Positions 34,363-44,234 are shown, counted from the stretch's first letter. The stretch is DNA of 64,000 nt from Bombyx mori (GCF_030269925.1 NC_085127.1:11601501-11665500), one strand, 5' to 3'. Program-made: numbers and translations. The notes: a model not told the origin generated them from the sequence alone.

Positions 34363-34637
34363 TCACATGGTCGCCATGTAAGGCCATGAGAACGTGTTAC
34401 CGGAGAGCAGCATGTCGCGGATTAGCGTTTCTATGGGCGTCTTTCCAACTAGCCTCACGAAAAAGAGCTGTTCTATCACTTGGGAGCTGACGGTCCGTAA
34501 CGAGGGTAGCCGGAGGAGAAGCTTCCCGAACCTCGTGGGCTGGTTCGGGTACTGGGTCCTGCAGTATTCTTCGAGGGCGCACTGAGATTTTTCTTGAAGG
34601 CTCTCTATGTGCGTCACGTCTGATAAGCCGCACGCAT
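34363..34637 (-). CDS. svp: seven-up (COUP-TF orphan nuclear receptor), last ligand-binding-domain exon
   Basis: C-terminal exon of Seven-up, the insect COUP-TF (NR2F) nuclear receptor. It is a zinc-finger transcription factor, mostly a repressor, acting in photoreceptor and neuroblast fate in Drosophila. The exon starts after CAG at 34638 in codon phase 1 (G|AT gives Asp) and encodes [20 protein letters not shown], then [60 protein letters not shown] and [11 protein letters not shown]. This covers the final helices of the ligand-binding domain; LIRDMLLSG is the AF-2/helix 12 region typical of COUP-TFs. The stop is TGA at 34363-34365, where family members normally end. Reading frame intact. 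The DNA-binding domain and earlier LBD exons were not seen within the window, so they should lie beyond 64 kb or in exons too short to recognise. The next feature downstream continues this frame past the stop. Confidence 0.95.
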
Positions 34638-34655
34638 CTGAGAAAAAGAAAAAGG
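34638..34655 (-). other. svp splice acceptor
   Basis: In minus sense cctttttctttttctcag immediately precedes the exon: a long pyrimidine tract and CAG. It fixes the exon start at 34637 because the known conserved residues DACGLSD begin exactly there. Confidence 0.9.
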
Positions 34656-35100
34656 AAATCTTAACCATTTTATACAGGCATTTGTTTCTATTAAAATCTA
34701 TTTTTAAAGGCTATTGTTAAGGATCATTAAGCTCATAAAGAGCAATAATAAAAAAAAAATCCCCTTTTTAACTACAGGTAATAATGGGAGCGAAGACATT
34801 AAAAATCAGTTTAATGTTATAGAAAAAATGCTTGCTACATTTAACAGGTAAATGTTTATTATTTATTTCTTGTCAAACCCGCGTTCCTGGCCAATATTTG
34901 GCACTCCGCTTTGCCAACGTGAAGATTTCTTGAAATTTTCATCGAAATCCAGCTGTTTTGGAGTCTATAGGTGTATATATCTACATACATAAGTACACTG
35001 AACGATCTGTATATATTATTTGAAACTCTTGTTATAGTTTCCACGTTTTTTTGTATCGCTTAGATTTATGAATATTACCGAAGTCCATATACATAAAAAA
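34656..35100 (-). other. svp intron, proximal part
   Basis: AT-rich, repeat-free intron next to the acceptor. The intron probably continues far to the right, since no other svp exon was found up to 64 kb (inference). Confidence 0.6.
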
Positions 35101-35104
35101 TATA

Positions 35105-35338
35105 CTTACTGGTGGTGAGTCCGCGCGGGTGGGTACCACCACCCTACCTATTTCTGCCGTGAAGCAGTAATGCGTTTCGGTTTGAAGGGTGGGGCAGTCG
35201 TTGTAACTATACTGAGACTTTAGAGCTTATCTCAAGGTGGGTGGCGCATTTACGTTGTGGATGTCTATGGCCTCCAGTAACCACTTAAAACCACGTGGGC
35301 TGTGAGCTCGTCCACCCAACTAAGCAACAAAAAAAAAA
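35105..35338 (+). mobile_element. Bm1 SINE, 5'-truncated
   Basis: Sense copy from TTACTGGTGGTGAGTCCGCG to GTCCACCCAACTAAGCAAC plus A run. First repeat inside the presumed svp intron, in sense relative to plus (opposite svp transcription). Confidence 0.92.
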
Positions 35339-35762
35339 CCATTTCATTTCAAATTTCGATTTTAATAGCACGGGAGGTTCGAAGTATTCAAAATTCAAAA
35401 GCAATTTGATTGTTTCCGCGGTTGACATTGTCTCGTGAGCCTCTTTTGGATGTGTTAACTAATTGGATCATAGCGTTTTCAGTGTTTTTATATCAGAAAT
35501 GAATCGGCTGACGTTTTTTTTTATCTAGCATTGTGTCGACATAATGTTCTGCACTTTACCGCAGGAGCTAATTAGCACCTCAGTGTCAAGTGTTGGTCCT
35601 AATAACACGTTTTATTGGCGAAGGTTTTCGATTGAATAGCATTTTTATAGCCCTCGAGTTATGGCTTTATTTTGTTTGATTAACGTTTATGGAATTATGG
35701 TCAATAAACATAAAATTTTGTTATTGGTTTCTGAAATATTACGTAAACCAAACAACGTATGA

Positions 35763-36019
35763 TGGTGGTAGGGTACTGTGTAGAAGCCCGCCCGGGTTGG
35801 TACCACCGTCCTGTCTATTTCTGCCGCAAAACAGTAATACTGTGTTCCGGTCTGAAGGACAGGATAGCCGGTGTAACATACATAAGGCTGCCCATCCAGG
35901 CCAGGATAGGCAGCGCATCTGAGTCACTGATGTAGTTTGGATGTCTATGGGCGACGGTTATCATTTCCCATCAGATGAGCCGTAAGCTCGTCTGCCTATC
36001 GAAAGCAATAAAAAAAAAT
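35763..36019 (+). mobile_element. Chimeric SINE: Bm1-like body with family B tail
   Basis: The 5' half follows Bm1 (TGGTGGTAGGGTACTG, GTACCACCGTCCTGTCTATT, CTATTTCTGCCGCAAAACAG). The 3' end follows family B (GGGCGACGGTTATCATTTCC, AGCTCGTCTGCCTATCGAAA, GCAATA plus A run). It is an intermediate between the two families rather than a simple decayed Bm1. Confidence 0.7.
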
Positions 36020-36529
36020 AAAAAACGGTTGGTTTCGTTTTTGATATTTGATTGCTTATTATTCTATCAGTATCAAGACTGTCTTGATTAATTCGTGTTG
36101 TTGGTTTGAGATTTTTTTTTTGTATTTTTAAAGTTGTTTTTTGTTTTAAGTCATACTCGTTCTATTAATCTCAAACTAAGTTCCCACGGACTACGAAAAC
36201 CAGATGTAGTTATTAAATACTTATATGGGCTCAAATATATTCATGTACTTACATCACACAAATGTTTCCAGGTAATAGGGTTTGGTACTACGATCCTAAG
36301 TTCTTTAATCAGTGGGCTAACTACTTTACTACAGAAAATTATAATAAAAACTATAATGATCTTAGTAATTTCTTTCAAATTTATTCATTTATCACCGGCA
36401 TCACGTATGGAAATGGTTTCTTACATTCGATGATATGTTAAGGTGGAAATCTTTGAGCTATATTTTGCATACTTACATATTTAAAAAAAAGTTTTAATTA
36501 TAGCGTATTAATAAAAAAATATATTTATT
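36020..36529. other. Unique sequence
   Basis: No gene or repeat recognised; the ORF at 36134-36433 shows no domain. Confidence 0.4.
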
Positions 36530-36725
36530 GTTAAGTGGTTACTGGAGCCTATAGACATCTACAACGTAAATGCTGCCACCCACCTTGAGATATAAGTTCT
36601 AAGGTCTCAGTATAGTTACAACAGCTGCCTCGCCCTTCAAACCGAAACGCATTACTGCTTCACGGCAGAAAAAGGCAGGGTGGTGGTACCTAACCACGCG
36701 GACTCACAAGAGGTCCTACCACCAA
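36530..36725 (-). mobile_element. Bm1 SINE, both ends truncated
   Basis: Antisense from TGTTAAGTGGTTACTGGAGC to CCTACCACCA. Confidence 0.92.
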
Positions 36726-37100
36726 TAAAAGTAACCTCGAATAGAACACAGAAGTATCGGTGTAGCAAAAACAGTATCAATTATTTTATATTAATAATTT
36801 AAAATAGAATAGATCACAGGAGTATTGGTGTAATCGCGCTGTCTTGTAATAACTCAATTGTTGTCATCAAAGAGAATCGAAGCAAAGAAAAGGGCAAATA
36901 AAATTGAAAAAAAAAAAAAAAACCATCCCCGCCCTCCAAGATAGTGTTAGGACATGTAACATAAACGACACGACCGCAACGGAAATACAAATTAACTGTC
37001 TCAGCATTCGGTTTACAAAACATGTACGTACAGACATCCTTTCCCATACAAATTAGTTTAATTGAACAGTTTTCAACATTGTTTACCGTGTTGTGCTTAT

Positions 37101-37253
37101 TGCGAGTTTTTTAACGTTCTCGATAGCGTAAAAGTTAACGCAATTTTTTATGCAGTTGGAACAGCGCCCCTAGCGGCAAACGTAGGAAAACGATCCCATT
37201 CCATACAAATATGAGTTAACTTTTACGCTATCGAGAACGTTAAAAAACTCGCA
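37101..37253. mobile_element. MITE with perfect 39-bp terminal inverted repeats
   Basis: Arms 37101-37139 and 37215-37253 are exact reverse complements (outer end TGCGAGTTTTTTAACGTTCT). The 75-nt centre includes GCGCCCCTAGCGGC. Target duplication is not obvious. 100% arm identity suggests recent insertion or gene conversion; no transposase inside; superfamily not assigned. Confidence 0.9.
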
Positions 37254-37254
37254 C

Positions 37255-38260
37255 TAAACAAACTGGTTCGTGATTTTACGTACTAGCATATCTACAAATC
37301 GATCAAACCAAAAGAGGGATACAAGCAACTGTTCATCCCGGGCTATATATGAGTACGCGTCTCATTATTTTTTAATAACAAATTTAATGCGAGCGAAACC
37401 ACGGCGAACGCTTAGCGAGTAAAACATTCTACGTAAGCCTTTATGTACCTAAGTACCTAAATGTACGTTAGTTTTTAAACTATTGCATAGCTTTTATCGC
37501 GGGGTTTGAGCGCAGCGACCGAATCAAGAAATTCCGTAACGAAAATAAAACCTAACACCCCCCACTCCGCTTGCCATGTAGCTAGTGTTCAACACATTCA
37601 CACTCACACTGTCGTCGTACTGCATGCGCATCAAGAAAAGTCTGCCCATCTCTCTCTCGCGCGGTCTAGCTTATAAGTGTGAAGGGGACAGTTAATGTTT
37701 TGTTAATGTTTATAAATATAGCGTGGTCTTATTTTATTATTGTTTTAATATTAAATTATTATTGTCCAAATATAATTGCATAGGTTGATAAAAAATGCTA
37801 TGCAATAGCTTTACCGCGGCAGTCCCCGAGTGCCACACGAGTTTTCTTTTTGTTATTGTCAAAAAACGCAACATCTACAAAACGGTCTGGGTCCAATTCG
37901 AAAACATCGTAGCACGCATCAATTATACGTTTGATCAAGCAGCTGTCGCCGTTTAGTGGACTCCCGTACAATTAGTACAAGTGATCACAATTACTCGAGC
38001 CGGCCTGGATTGCGTCACCGGCCCAACAACCAGCTTACTTATGAATTAAAATTGATATGAATGTGAACGGACGAATGGAATGGCTGTACTATGTACCGTA
38101 CTTTGATTATGTGCAATAAACAGAGCCACATTGGAACCAGTTAACGTTCGAATCTAGAGTTTTGTAATAATATAATGTGGGATTTTACAGGTTGAAACTG
38201 TACGGACGAGTCCGTGTGTATTGTGATTGGGTTATTGTGATGGTAAATGGATACGTGTTA
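37255..38260. other. Unique sequence
   Basis: About 1 kb without recognised exon or repeat. Confidence 0.4.
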
Positions 38261-38261
38261 A

Positions 38262-38509
38262 TCTCTATATACTATAAAAATGAATTGCTGTTCGTTAGTC
38301 TCGCTAAAACTCGAGAACGGCTGGACCGATTTGGCTAATTTTGGTCTTGAATTATTCGTGGAAGTCCAGGGAAGGTTTAAAAGGTGAAAAAATATAAAAA
38401 AGCTCGGAATTATATAAAAACAAACAATTTTGTTTTTCCTTTGATGTGTCCCCTTGATGTGTCTTTTATTTATCGATTGAGGCACTACGAAGTCTGCCGG
38501 GTCAGCTAG
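38262..38509 (+). mobile_element. Helitron family 3, complete
   Basis: Plus strand: A|TCTCTATATACTATAAAAATG start, CTCGCTAAAACTCGAGAACG body, GCCGGGTCAGCTAG end with T following. About 248 bp, non-autonomous. Confidence 0.9.
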
Positions 38510-38510
38510 T

Positions 38511-38766
38511 CGTGTAATAAAAATCAAACCCGCGAAAATTACAATTTGTGTAATTACTGGTGGTAGGACGTTATTTGAGTCCGTATGGGTAGGTACCACC
38601 ACTCTGCCTATTTCTGCTTGGAAGCAGTAATGCGTTTCGGTTTGAAGGGTGGGGCAGCCGTTGTACTGTTAAAAACTGAGTCCTTACAACTCATGTCTTG
38701 TTTACGTCGTAGATATCTATGGGCTCCGGTTACTACTTAAAACGAGGTGGGCCGTGAGCTCGTCCA
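38511..38766 (+). mobile_element. Bm1 SINE abutting a Helitron
   Basis: Sense copy from CGTGTAATAAAAATCAAACC, one base after the Helitron 3' end, to GGGCCGTGAGCTCGTCCA, where poly(A) is replaced by (TAA)n. The missing 5' part may have been displaced by the Helitron. Confidence 0.88.
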
Positions 38767-38789
38767 AATATAATAATAATAATATATTA

Positions 38790-39288
38790 ATATATTATAA
38801 GTACCAGCCGGACGCCGTACTCGAAAACGACCGCGCCAAGCTCTACTGGGACCGGCCCATTATCACGGACAGGACTATTCTTGCGAATAAGCCTGATATC
38901 GTGCTGATGGACCGGACGGAGTCTCGGGTATTTCTGGTGGATATCACCATTCCCTACGACAAGAACCTTGTGCGCGCCGAGGCAAATAAAAAGACCAAAT
39001 ATCTGGACCTGGCGCACGAGGTGACCGATATGTGGAGAGTGGTATCTACAGAAATAATCCCAGTAGTTGTATCGGTGAATGGTTTGGTCCCTAAAAGCCT
39101 CTCAAAACATCTCTAGAGGCTTGGCCTCAACAAAAAGTCGGTGGTGGCCCAAATGCAAAAAGCAGTCTTGCTGGACAATGCCCATATAGTTCGTCGGTTT
39201 CTCACCCAATAGTCCTTCACGCTCCGGCCGATTGCTGCCCACCTCGCCGGAGTGGGTCCTGCCGTCTTCTCAGGCGAGGCAGTGTTTA
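38790..39288 (+). pseudogene. LINE ORF C-terminus with restriction-like endonuclease motif, in TAA repeats
   Basis: The plus frame reads KYQPDAVLENDRAKLYWDRP, then KPDIVLMDRTESRVFLVDI and KKTKYLDLAHEVTDMWRVV, ending SKHL and TAG at 39113-39115. The same frame continues RLGLNKKSVVAQMQ ... NAHIVRRFLTQ to TAG near 39211, so the first TAG is probably a mutation. The PD...D spacing fits the restriction-like endonuclease placed after the RT in R2/R4/Dong-type LINEs, which nicks the target site. (TAA)n tracts flank the fragment (38768-38790 and 39289-39303). Dong, an R4-group LINE from Bombyx, is known to insert in TAA repeats, so a Dong-like element is the best guess. RT domain absent: 5'-truncated. 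Confidence 0.75.
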
Positions 39289-39304
39289 ATATAATAATAA
39301 TATT

Positions 39305-39930
39305 CGCGTATACAACAGGTATTTAGCTTTCAAGTCAACAACGTCGAATGAAAGGCGATAGAAAATGCGCTACTCTCAACCTATTACCTCCTGTTCAATC
39401 TAGCGCTGAATTAGAAGCTGCTTTCAATATTAGCGCTAAAATAATATTGATCCATTTGCGTTAAATTTCCAATAAATCCATCCAAGTTCAGATTTTTTTA
39501 CAGTTTCAAAAAAGTAATGCATATTTTTTATTCGGAACATTGAGATATATTTAGATATTTTAGTTGAAAATCATTAGGAAACTAAACATATTAACAAGCT
39601 TTGAAAACGTTTTTATCAGCTTGTTGGTTTCATGGTCATCAAACATGGTTTTCCATTGTCTTCGATGGTTTTATTACAAGCTATTGCATCTCTACGCGAC
39701 TCCCACTTTGAAACACCATAAAACCGGCAACACATTGTTTTAATTAAACAATTACAACTTAAGACCAATTAAGATGTAACTCAACCGTGAAATTAAGAGC
39801 ATTTGAAAACAGCCGTGCGTTAGGACGTCGTAACTAAACGAATATTAATGACGCAATCGTAGATCTAGGTCAATTTTTTGTTAGATATTATGAAGAAGGA
39901 GCATTGTAGATTCTTTTTTTTTGACCGAAT
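39305..39930. other. Unique sequence
   Basis: No gene or repeat recognised. Confidence 0.4.
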
Positions 39931-39934
39931 TACG

Positions 39935-40370
39935 CACGGTCCCAGTCTAGGATTCCCTGTGTTATGGGACTAACAAACATACTTATACAGATATCTATAA
40001 ATATATACGTATATACTATAACTAGCTGTACTCGCCCTCTTCGCTGGGCATTTAAAATTAACATTATTATTTATTGTCATTATTATTAAGGGGTCGAACA
40101 CTCATATAAATATTAGCCTATTAAGTACGTACATGTATTTTCAACATGGATTCCAAGTTTCAAGTCAATCGGATGCATGGTTCAGTAATTATAACGGAAC
40201 ATCCATAAAAATCACTGTAGATTTATATATTAGTATAGATAAGCAACAAGACAAAGAACAAACAAACCTGTTCATCACAAATTGTTTGTCCGATGTGGGA
40301 ATCGAACCCCCAACCCTCAACGCAACAGTTAGGAGCGCAAACTACCGCACCACCGAGACAATCCTTAATC
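39935..40370 (-). mobile_element. tRNA-derived lepidopteran SINE, split by a Helitron
   Basis: The right part (40250-40370) in minus sense has A and B box-like elements (GTCTCGGTGGTGCGGTAG and GGGTTCGATTCCC) and ACAAACAATTTGTGATGAAC. The left part (39935-40021) holds the distal SINE body (CCCTGTGTTATGGGAC). A Helitron at 40022-40239 separates them. Related to the SINE at 10907. Confidence 0.75.
40022..40239 (-). mobile_element. Small Helitron nested in a SINE
   Basis: Minus strand A|TCTATACTAATATATAAATC at the 5' end, GCGAAGAGGGCGAGTACAG hairpin region and CTAG at 40022-40025 followed by T. 218 bp, non-autonomous. Confidence 0.85.
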
Positions 40371-40459
40371 AAATGTTTTAAATGTCACGTACCACGTTTT
40401 AAGCAATAATCATGTTTTGAGCGGTTTTACAATTTTTGGTTTCATTGACTGGTATTTTA

Positions 40460-40625
40460 ATTTGCGTAATTGCAAAAGGTAGCGCGGGTAGGTACCGTAG
40501 GTTCAGTCTGCGTCTGCCGAAATATATGTGGTGATTTACGTGGTGGGTTACGTGGTGATTTACGTGGTCAGCTGGTTCCGGTAACCACTTAACACCAGAA
40601 GGGTCGTGATATGATGGCTCATTAA
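40460..40625 (+). mobile_element. Old Bm1-like fragment with local repeat
   Basis: Decayed Bm1 pieces (TAATTTGCGTAATT, CGCGGGTAGGTACC, CCGGTAACCACTTAACACC) surround a small tandem of GTGGTGATTTACGTGGT-type units at 40530-40577. Confidence 0.55.
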
Positions 40626-40647
40626 AATGTTTTACTCTTGTAGTCAG

Positions 40648-41062
40648 CCCACTGAGTTTCTCGCCGGAAAAAATATATTCTGTGTATATTAACTTTGGTT
40701 GAACCATACTCGATCTGGTGGGCAGAATGGTAAACAGTCGATGTCGCCCTAAACACGTCATTACGGTCCTCCCGATCCATTAACGGTGCTTTTAGGTACC
40801 ACAAGCAATGGTCACCGTCCCCGTCGAACCCGTCGCTTGCGACGAAGGGCTCGACGAGTAAATTAACCCACAGACACAGCCCACTGAGTTTCTCGCCGGA
40901 TCTTCTCAGCGCGTTTCCGAACCGGTGGTAAATTCTGCGAAGCACTGCTCTTGCTAGGGCCAGTGTTAGCGACACATCCGGTTTGAGTCCCGAGAGCTCA
41001 CCTACACGCTAGGATAACGCTGATATACCCTCTCAAGACTATCAGCATAGGTTCGAAAAAAA
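40648..41062 (+). mobile_element. LINE-type 3' ends (family C), two pieces
   Basis: A 22-bp fragment (AGCCCACTGAGTTTCTCGCC, 40648) lies 85 bp before a near-complete copy from CACGTCATTACGGTCCTCCC (40758) to ATCAGCATAGGTTCGAAAAA. Confidence 0.7.
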
Positions 41063-41092
41063 CTCTAGTAGATAAAGTCTCGAGGTTTGACT

Positions 41093-41178
41093 GTGCCCCT
41101 GGCATTGCTGACTTCCATGAGCGACGGTAACCACTTACCATCTGGTGGCTTGTATGGCGACCGAAAGACAATAAAAAT
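41093..41178 (+). mobile_element. LINE-type 3' tail (family B)
   Basis: GCCCCTGGCATTGCTGACTT to GACAATAAAAA, 3' end only. Confidence 0.6.
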
Positions 41179-41179
41179 G

Positions 41180-41790
41180 AAGTCAGTCAATTTAAAGTTT
41201 AGAACATGTAGAAGTTCTCGGAAAATAAAATCAAGCTACAATCCGACTTTAACACTAAAGTAATTAAGTACTGCGGATATTGTGTCAATTAAAACTGCTT
41301 CGTAATGTACATTCAATTAATAAATACGCTCTGTTTGCATATCTAAAGTACTGGCATTTGTTGTGGACAAGTCAACGAGTTCATACCTGACTTGGTATTG
41401 AATGGGTACCTACTCAGTTCGAGGCATGAGGTCGCGGCCTCAATCAATATTGTATCATTTGACACCCATAATACTCTTCAAATTAGTAGAATTCATCCTT
41501 AATGGAGAGAAAAGATCTGTGACAGCTTCTCGCTTAGTTGTAATATGACGTAACAAATATTATAATGTTATATTAGAAAGAGAACGAGCATCTCATTATC
41601 TCATTCGCACATCCACAAACAATGGCAGTTAATGTCCATTGAACTTTATGCATATAAGTATATAAAGTGTATGTATTTTTAATTATTCGACAATTAATAA
41701 GTTTAGGTAATTTGTAATTGATTTTTTTTTTCTTTTTAGGTTTTCTGTAGAGCTCTCGCAGCTCTTGCTATGATAAATAAAAAAGGCCTA
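41180..41790. other. Unique sequence
   Basis: No gene or repeat recognised. Confidence 0.4.
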
Positions 41791-42053
41791 TTAACCCTTT
41801 GACTGCCGTGTTGGTCACTGGTGCCCTACGTGGCGCACTGAAGTAATTATGTCGATTTCTGTTAGTAAGCACCGGAATTGCCTTTGTCTTTTTTGTTTTT
41901 AATGTATGTATCTTAGTATCTTCGGATTCGTCTTTCCTAGAGTCTACTGGATATTCTAGCACCTTAGTAAGAAGATCGAAGACAGAAATCGACATAATTA
42001 CTTTAGTGCCCCACGTAGGGCACCGCTGACCTACACGGCAGTCAACATGTTAA
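41791..42053. mobile_element. piggyBac-like MITE with TTAA target duplication
   Basis: TTAA at 41791-41794 and 42050-42053 flank imperfect terminal inverted repeats of about 70 bp: left CCCTTTGACTGCCGTGTTGG, right (reversed) CATGTTGACTGCCGTGTAGG. Both then share GGTGCCCTACGTGG and AGTAATTATGTCGATTTCTG. TTAA specificity is the hallmark of piggyBac transposases. No ORF inside. Confidence 0.85.
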
Positions 42054-42054
42054 G

Positions 42055-42455
42055 GCATATTAATGATATTATTTTCGACATTCACTTTACTGCTTTTAAA
42101 TGTTCCCACTGATATAACATCGAGTCGTGATTACGAAACCAAATAAGTGCGTCTCATAAGAATTAAGCGTAATATAATAACGAATAAGTTACAAAGCTAA
42201 TTTCGCGCATCTGACGCGTCTGCTTTCTATCGCCATAGTGGTTTGTTTGCGCGCCATTTCTTGTACATTAATATAAGAAAAAATAATAATGATTGCAGTT
42301 TCAGGGTTGCCATTTGATGCGACGTGATTGTGATAATTATTTGTATTGTTTTATCGGCAAATCGTGTACATGTTTGAAAAGCACTTTCACATTTCGATAT
42401 GAGTTTATGTCGTGACTATTCAAAGTGCTCCATATTGTTTCTCTCTTCAATAGGT
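42055..42455. other. Unique sequence
   Basis: No gene or repeat recognised. Confidence 0.4.
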
Positions 42456-42460
42456 CCCTC

Positions 42461-42605
42461 ATTGCTGAGGATCGTGACTCCATCCGATTCCGTCAAACAG
42501 CTGTCTCCATCGATCCCGTTCTGTAGCTTGATGGAGTGCGTCACTGACAGGTATTTTCAGTTCCTCCGCTATTTGGTCCGACCATCGATTGGGACCTCTA
42601 CCTAT
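42461..42605 (-). pseudogene. LINE ORF2 C-terminal remnant
   Basis: The minus strand is open for GRGPNRWSDQIAEELKI, then ALHQATERDRWRQLF and SHDPQQ before TGA. The R.PNRW.D.. ... A..RDRW ... HDPQQ-stop pattern is a standard non-LTR ORF2 terminus in Lepidoptera. The RT domain is missing and no poly(A) tail is clear. A similar ending (HDLQQ) occurs on the plus strand at 59060-59205. Confidence 0.75.
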
Positions 42606-42609
42606 ACCC

Positions 42610-43230
42610 ATATTGTTTAATTAATTGAATGTTCCCAAGCGAAATTGTTTTTATTAATACCATCATATCGTCCTATCATTATTTCCCTATTCTATATAGG
42701 GGTTAACAGTTTTCACTATGATTTTATATCAATTAACGGATCTAAAGTGAAAATAAGCATTGAGAAACAGAAAAAAATCAGTTACTTTAAAAAGTAAATC
42801 AAAAAATTGAAAGGTTTCGTTAAATGTGTATATAAAATATTTGTATTTGTAATTCGCCAATATAAATTCGCATCTGACATCCCCAGTTTGTTTGTAATGT
42901 ACCGAAATGCGCTAGGAGTGTAATCGCATTAAGAGTGCCTGCGACCGTTCACGGGCTATTATGTTTATGCGTTTTTATTACGAGGGAAGACACCGGAAAG
43001 GATTAGTCTGCTCGTTCTGTGGTTCCGCGATTCATTGCTACCGATAACAATAATAATTTATCATCTACTAACCTATGTGTTCTATAGATTCATTTCAAAA
43101 GTTGATCTTTATACGATTCGTAGATATGAACATTCTTCAATAAAATTAATGTTAATTGAATTGAATAAAGCATGATTTATACGTTTTCTCAGGGATGCGC
43201 TAACGACAGGTTGTATCGCAGAATTTATTC
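42610..43230. other. Unique sequence
   Basis: No gene or repeat recognised. Confidence 0.4.
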
Positions 43231-43232
43231 AT

Positions 43233-43633
43233 TCCTACTATATAATATTATAAACGCGAAAGTTTGTAAGAATGTATGGAAGAATATATGTTACACTTTC
43301 ACGCAAAAAGTACTGAATGATTTTTTTTTATTGCCCTTGTAGGCAGACGAGTATACGGCCCACCTGGTGGTGAGTTGTTACCGTCGCCCATGGAATTCAG
43401 CAATGCCAGGGGCAGAGCCAAGCCGCTGCCTACCGCTATTTTGATGAAACCATACAATAATATAGCCTACACATCAGAATCAGACATAGGCTTTATAATT
43501 TATAAGGATATAGTGTGAATCATCCAAAATATAACGATAGGTGTTAAGTAAGTAGAAAAAAAAATCTGCAATTTTATTTTCATAATCAATAGTAAATTAC
43601 AGTTCCCTCACCGAAGCGAGAGCGGGTCGTCAG
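43233..43633 (+). mobile_element. Helitron family 4 carrying a LINE tail
   Basis: Starts TCCTACTATATAATATTATA with GCGAAAGTTTGTAAGAATGT and ends with the hairpin-like ACCGAAGCGAGAGCGGGTCG and a degraded CTAG. A family B tail is inserted at 43322-43437. Confidence 0.75.
43322..43437 (-). mobile_element. LINE-type 3' tail (family B), nested
   Basis: Antisense copy TTGCCCTTGTAGGCAGACGA to AAGCCGCTGCCTACCG inside a Helitron. The flanks resume as TGATTTT / TTTTGATGA, implying a short duplication. Confidence 0.85.
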
Positions 43634-43877
43634 TATTAAATATTTGGAGCTACAAAATCGAAGCTTGAACCGATATAGGTACGAGTTAACCCTGTAAACA
43701 GTAACAATGTAATATATTTTAATTGATACGACCCCGACGGTAAACAATGGACCGGGCGCGTACAATTGAACGGACCGCAACGATGAGGTCTCGTGAACGA
43801 TACACGATGAACGCGCACTTAAAAACAAATCAAATTCGACCGGAGCGAAGTTTTAATCGTCAGTTGAATTGTAAATA

Positions 43878-44231
43878 TTTTTTTTATTGCTTAGATGAGT
43901 GGACGACCTCACAGCCCACCTGGCGTTAAGTGGTTACTGGAGCCCATAGACATCTACAACGTAAATGCGCCACCCACCTTGAGATATAAGTTTTAAGGTC
44001 TCGAGTATAGTTACAACGGCTGCCCCACCCTCCGAACCGAAACGCATTACTGCTTCACGACAGAAAATAGGCAGGGTGGTGGTACCCACCCGCGCGGACT
44101 CACAAGAGGTCCTACCACCAGTAATTACGCAAATTATAATTTTGCGGGTTTCATTTTTATTACACGATGTTATTCCTTCACCGTGGAAATCAATCGTGAA
44201 CATTTGTTGAGTACGTATTTCATTAGAAAAA
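43878..44231 (-). mobile_element. Bm1 SINE, tRNA head missing
   Basis: Antisense copy from T tract to CGTATTTCATTAGAAAAAAT, stopping just before the tRNA-derived segment. Includes the CACGATGTTATTCCTTCACC linker. Confidence 0.92.
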
Positions 44232-44234
44232 ATG

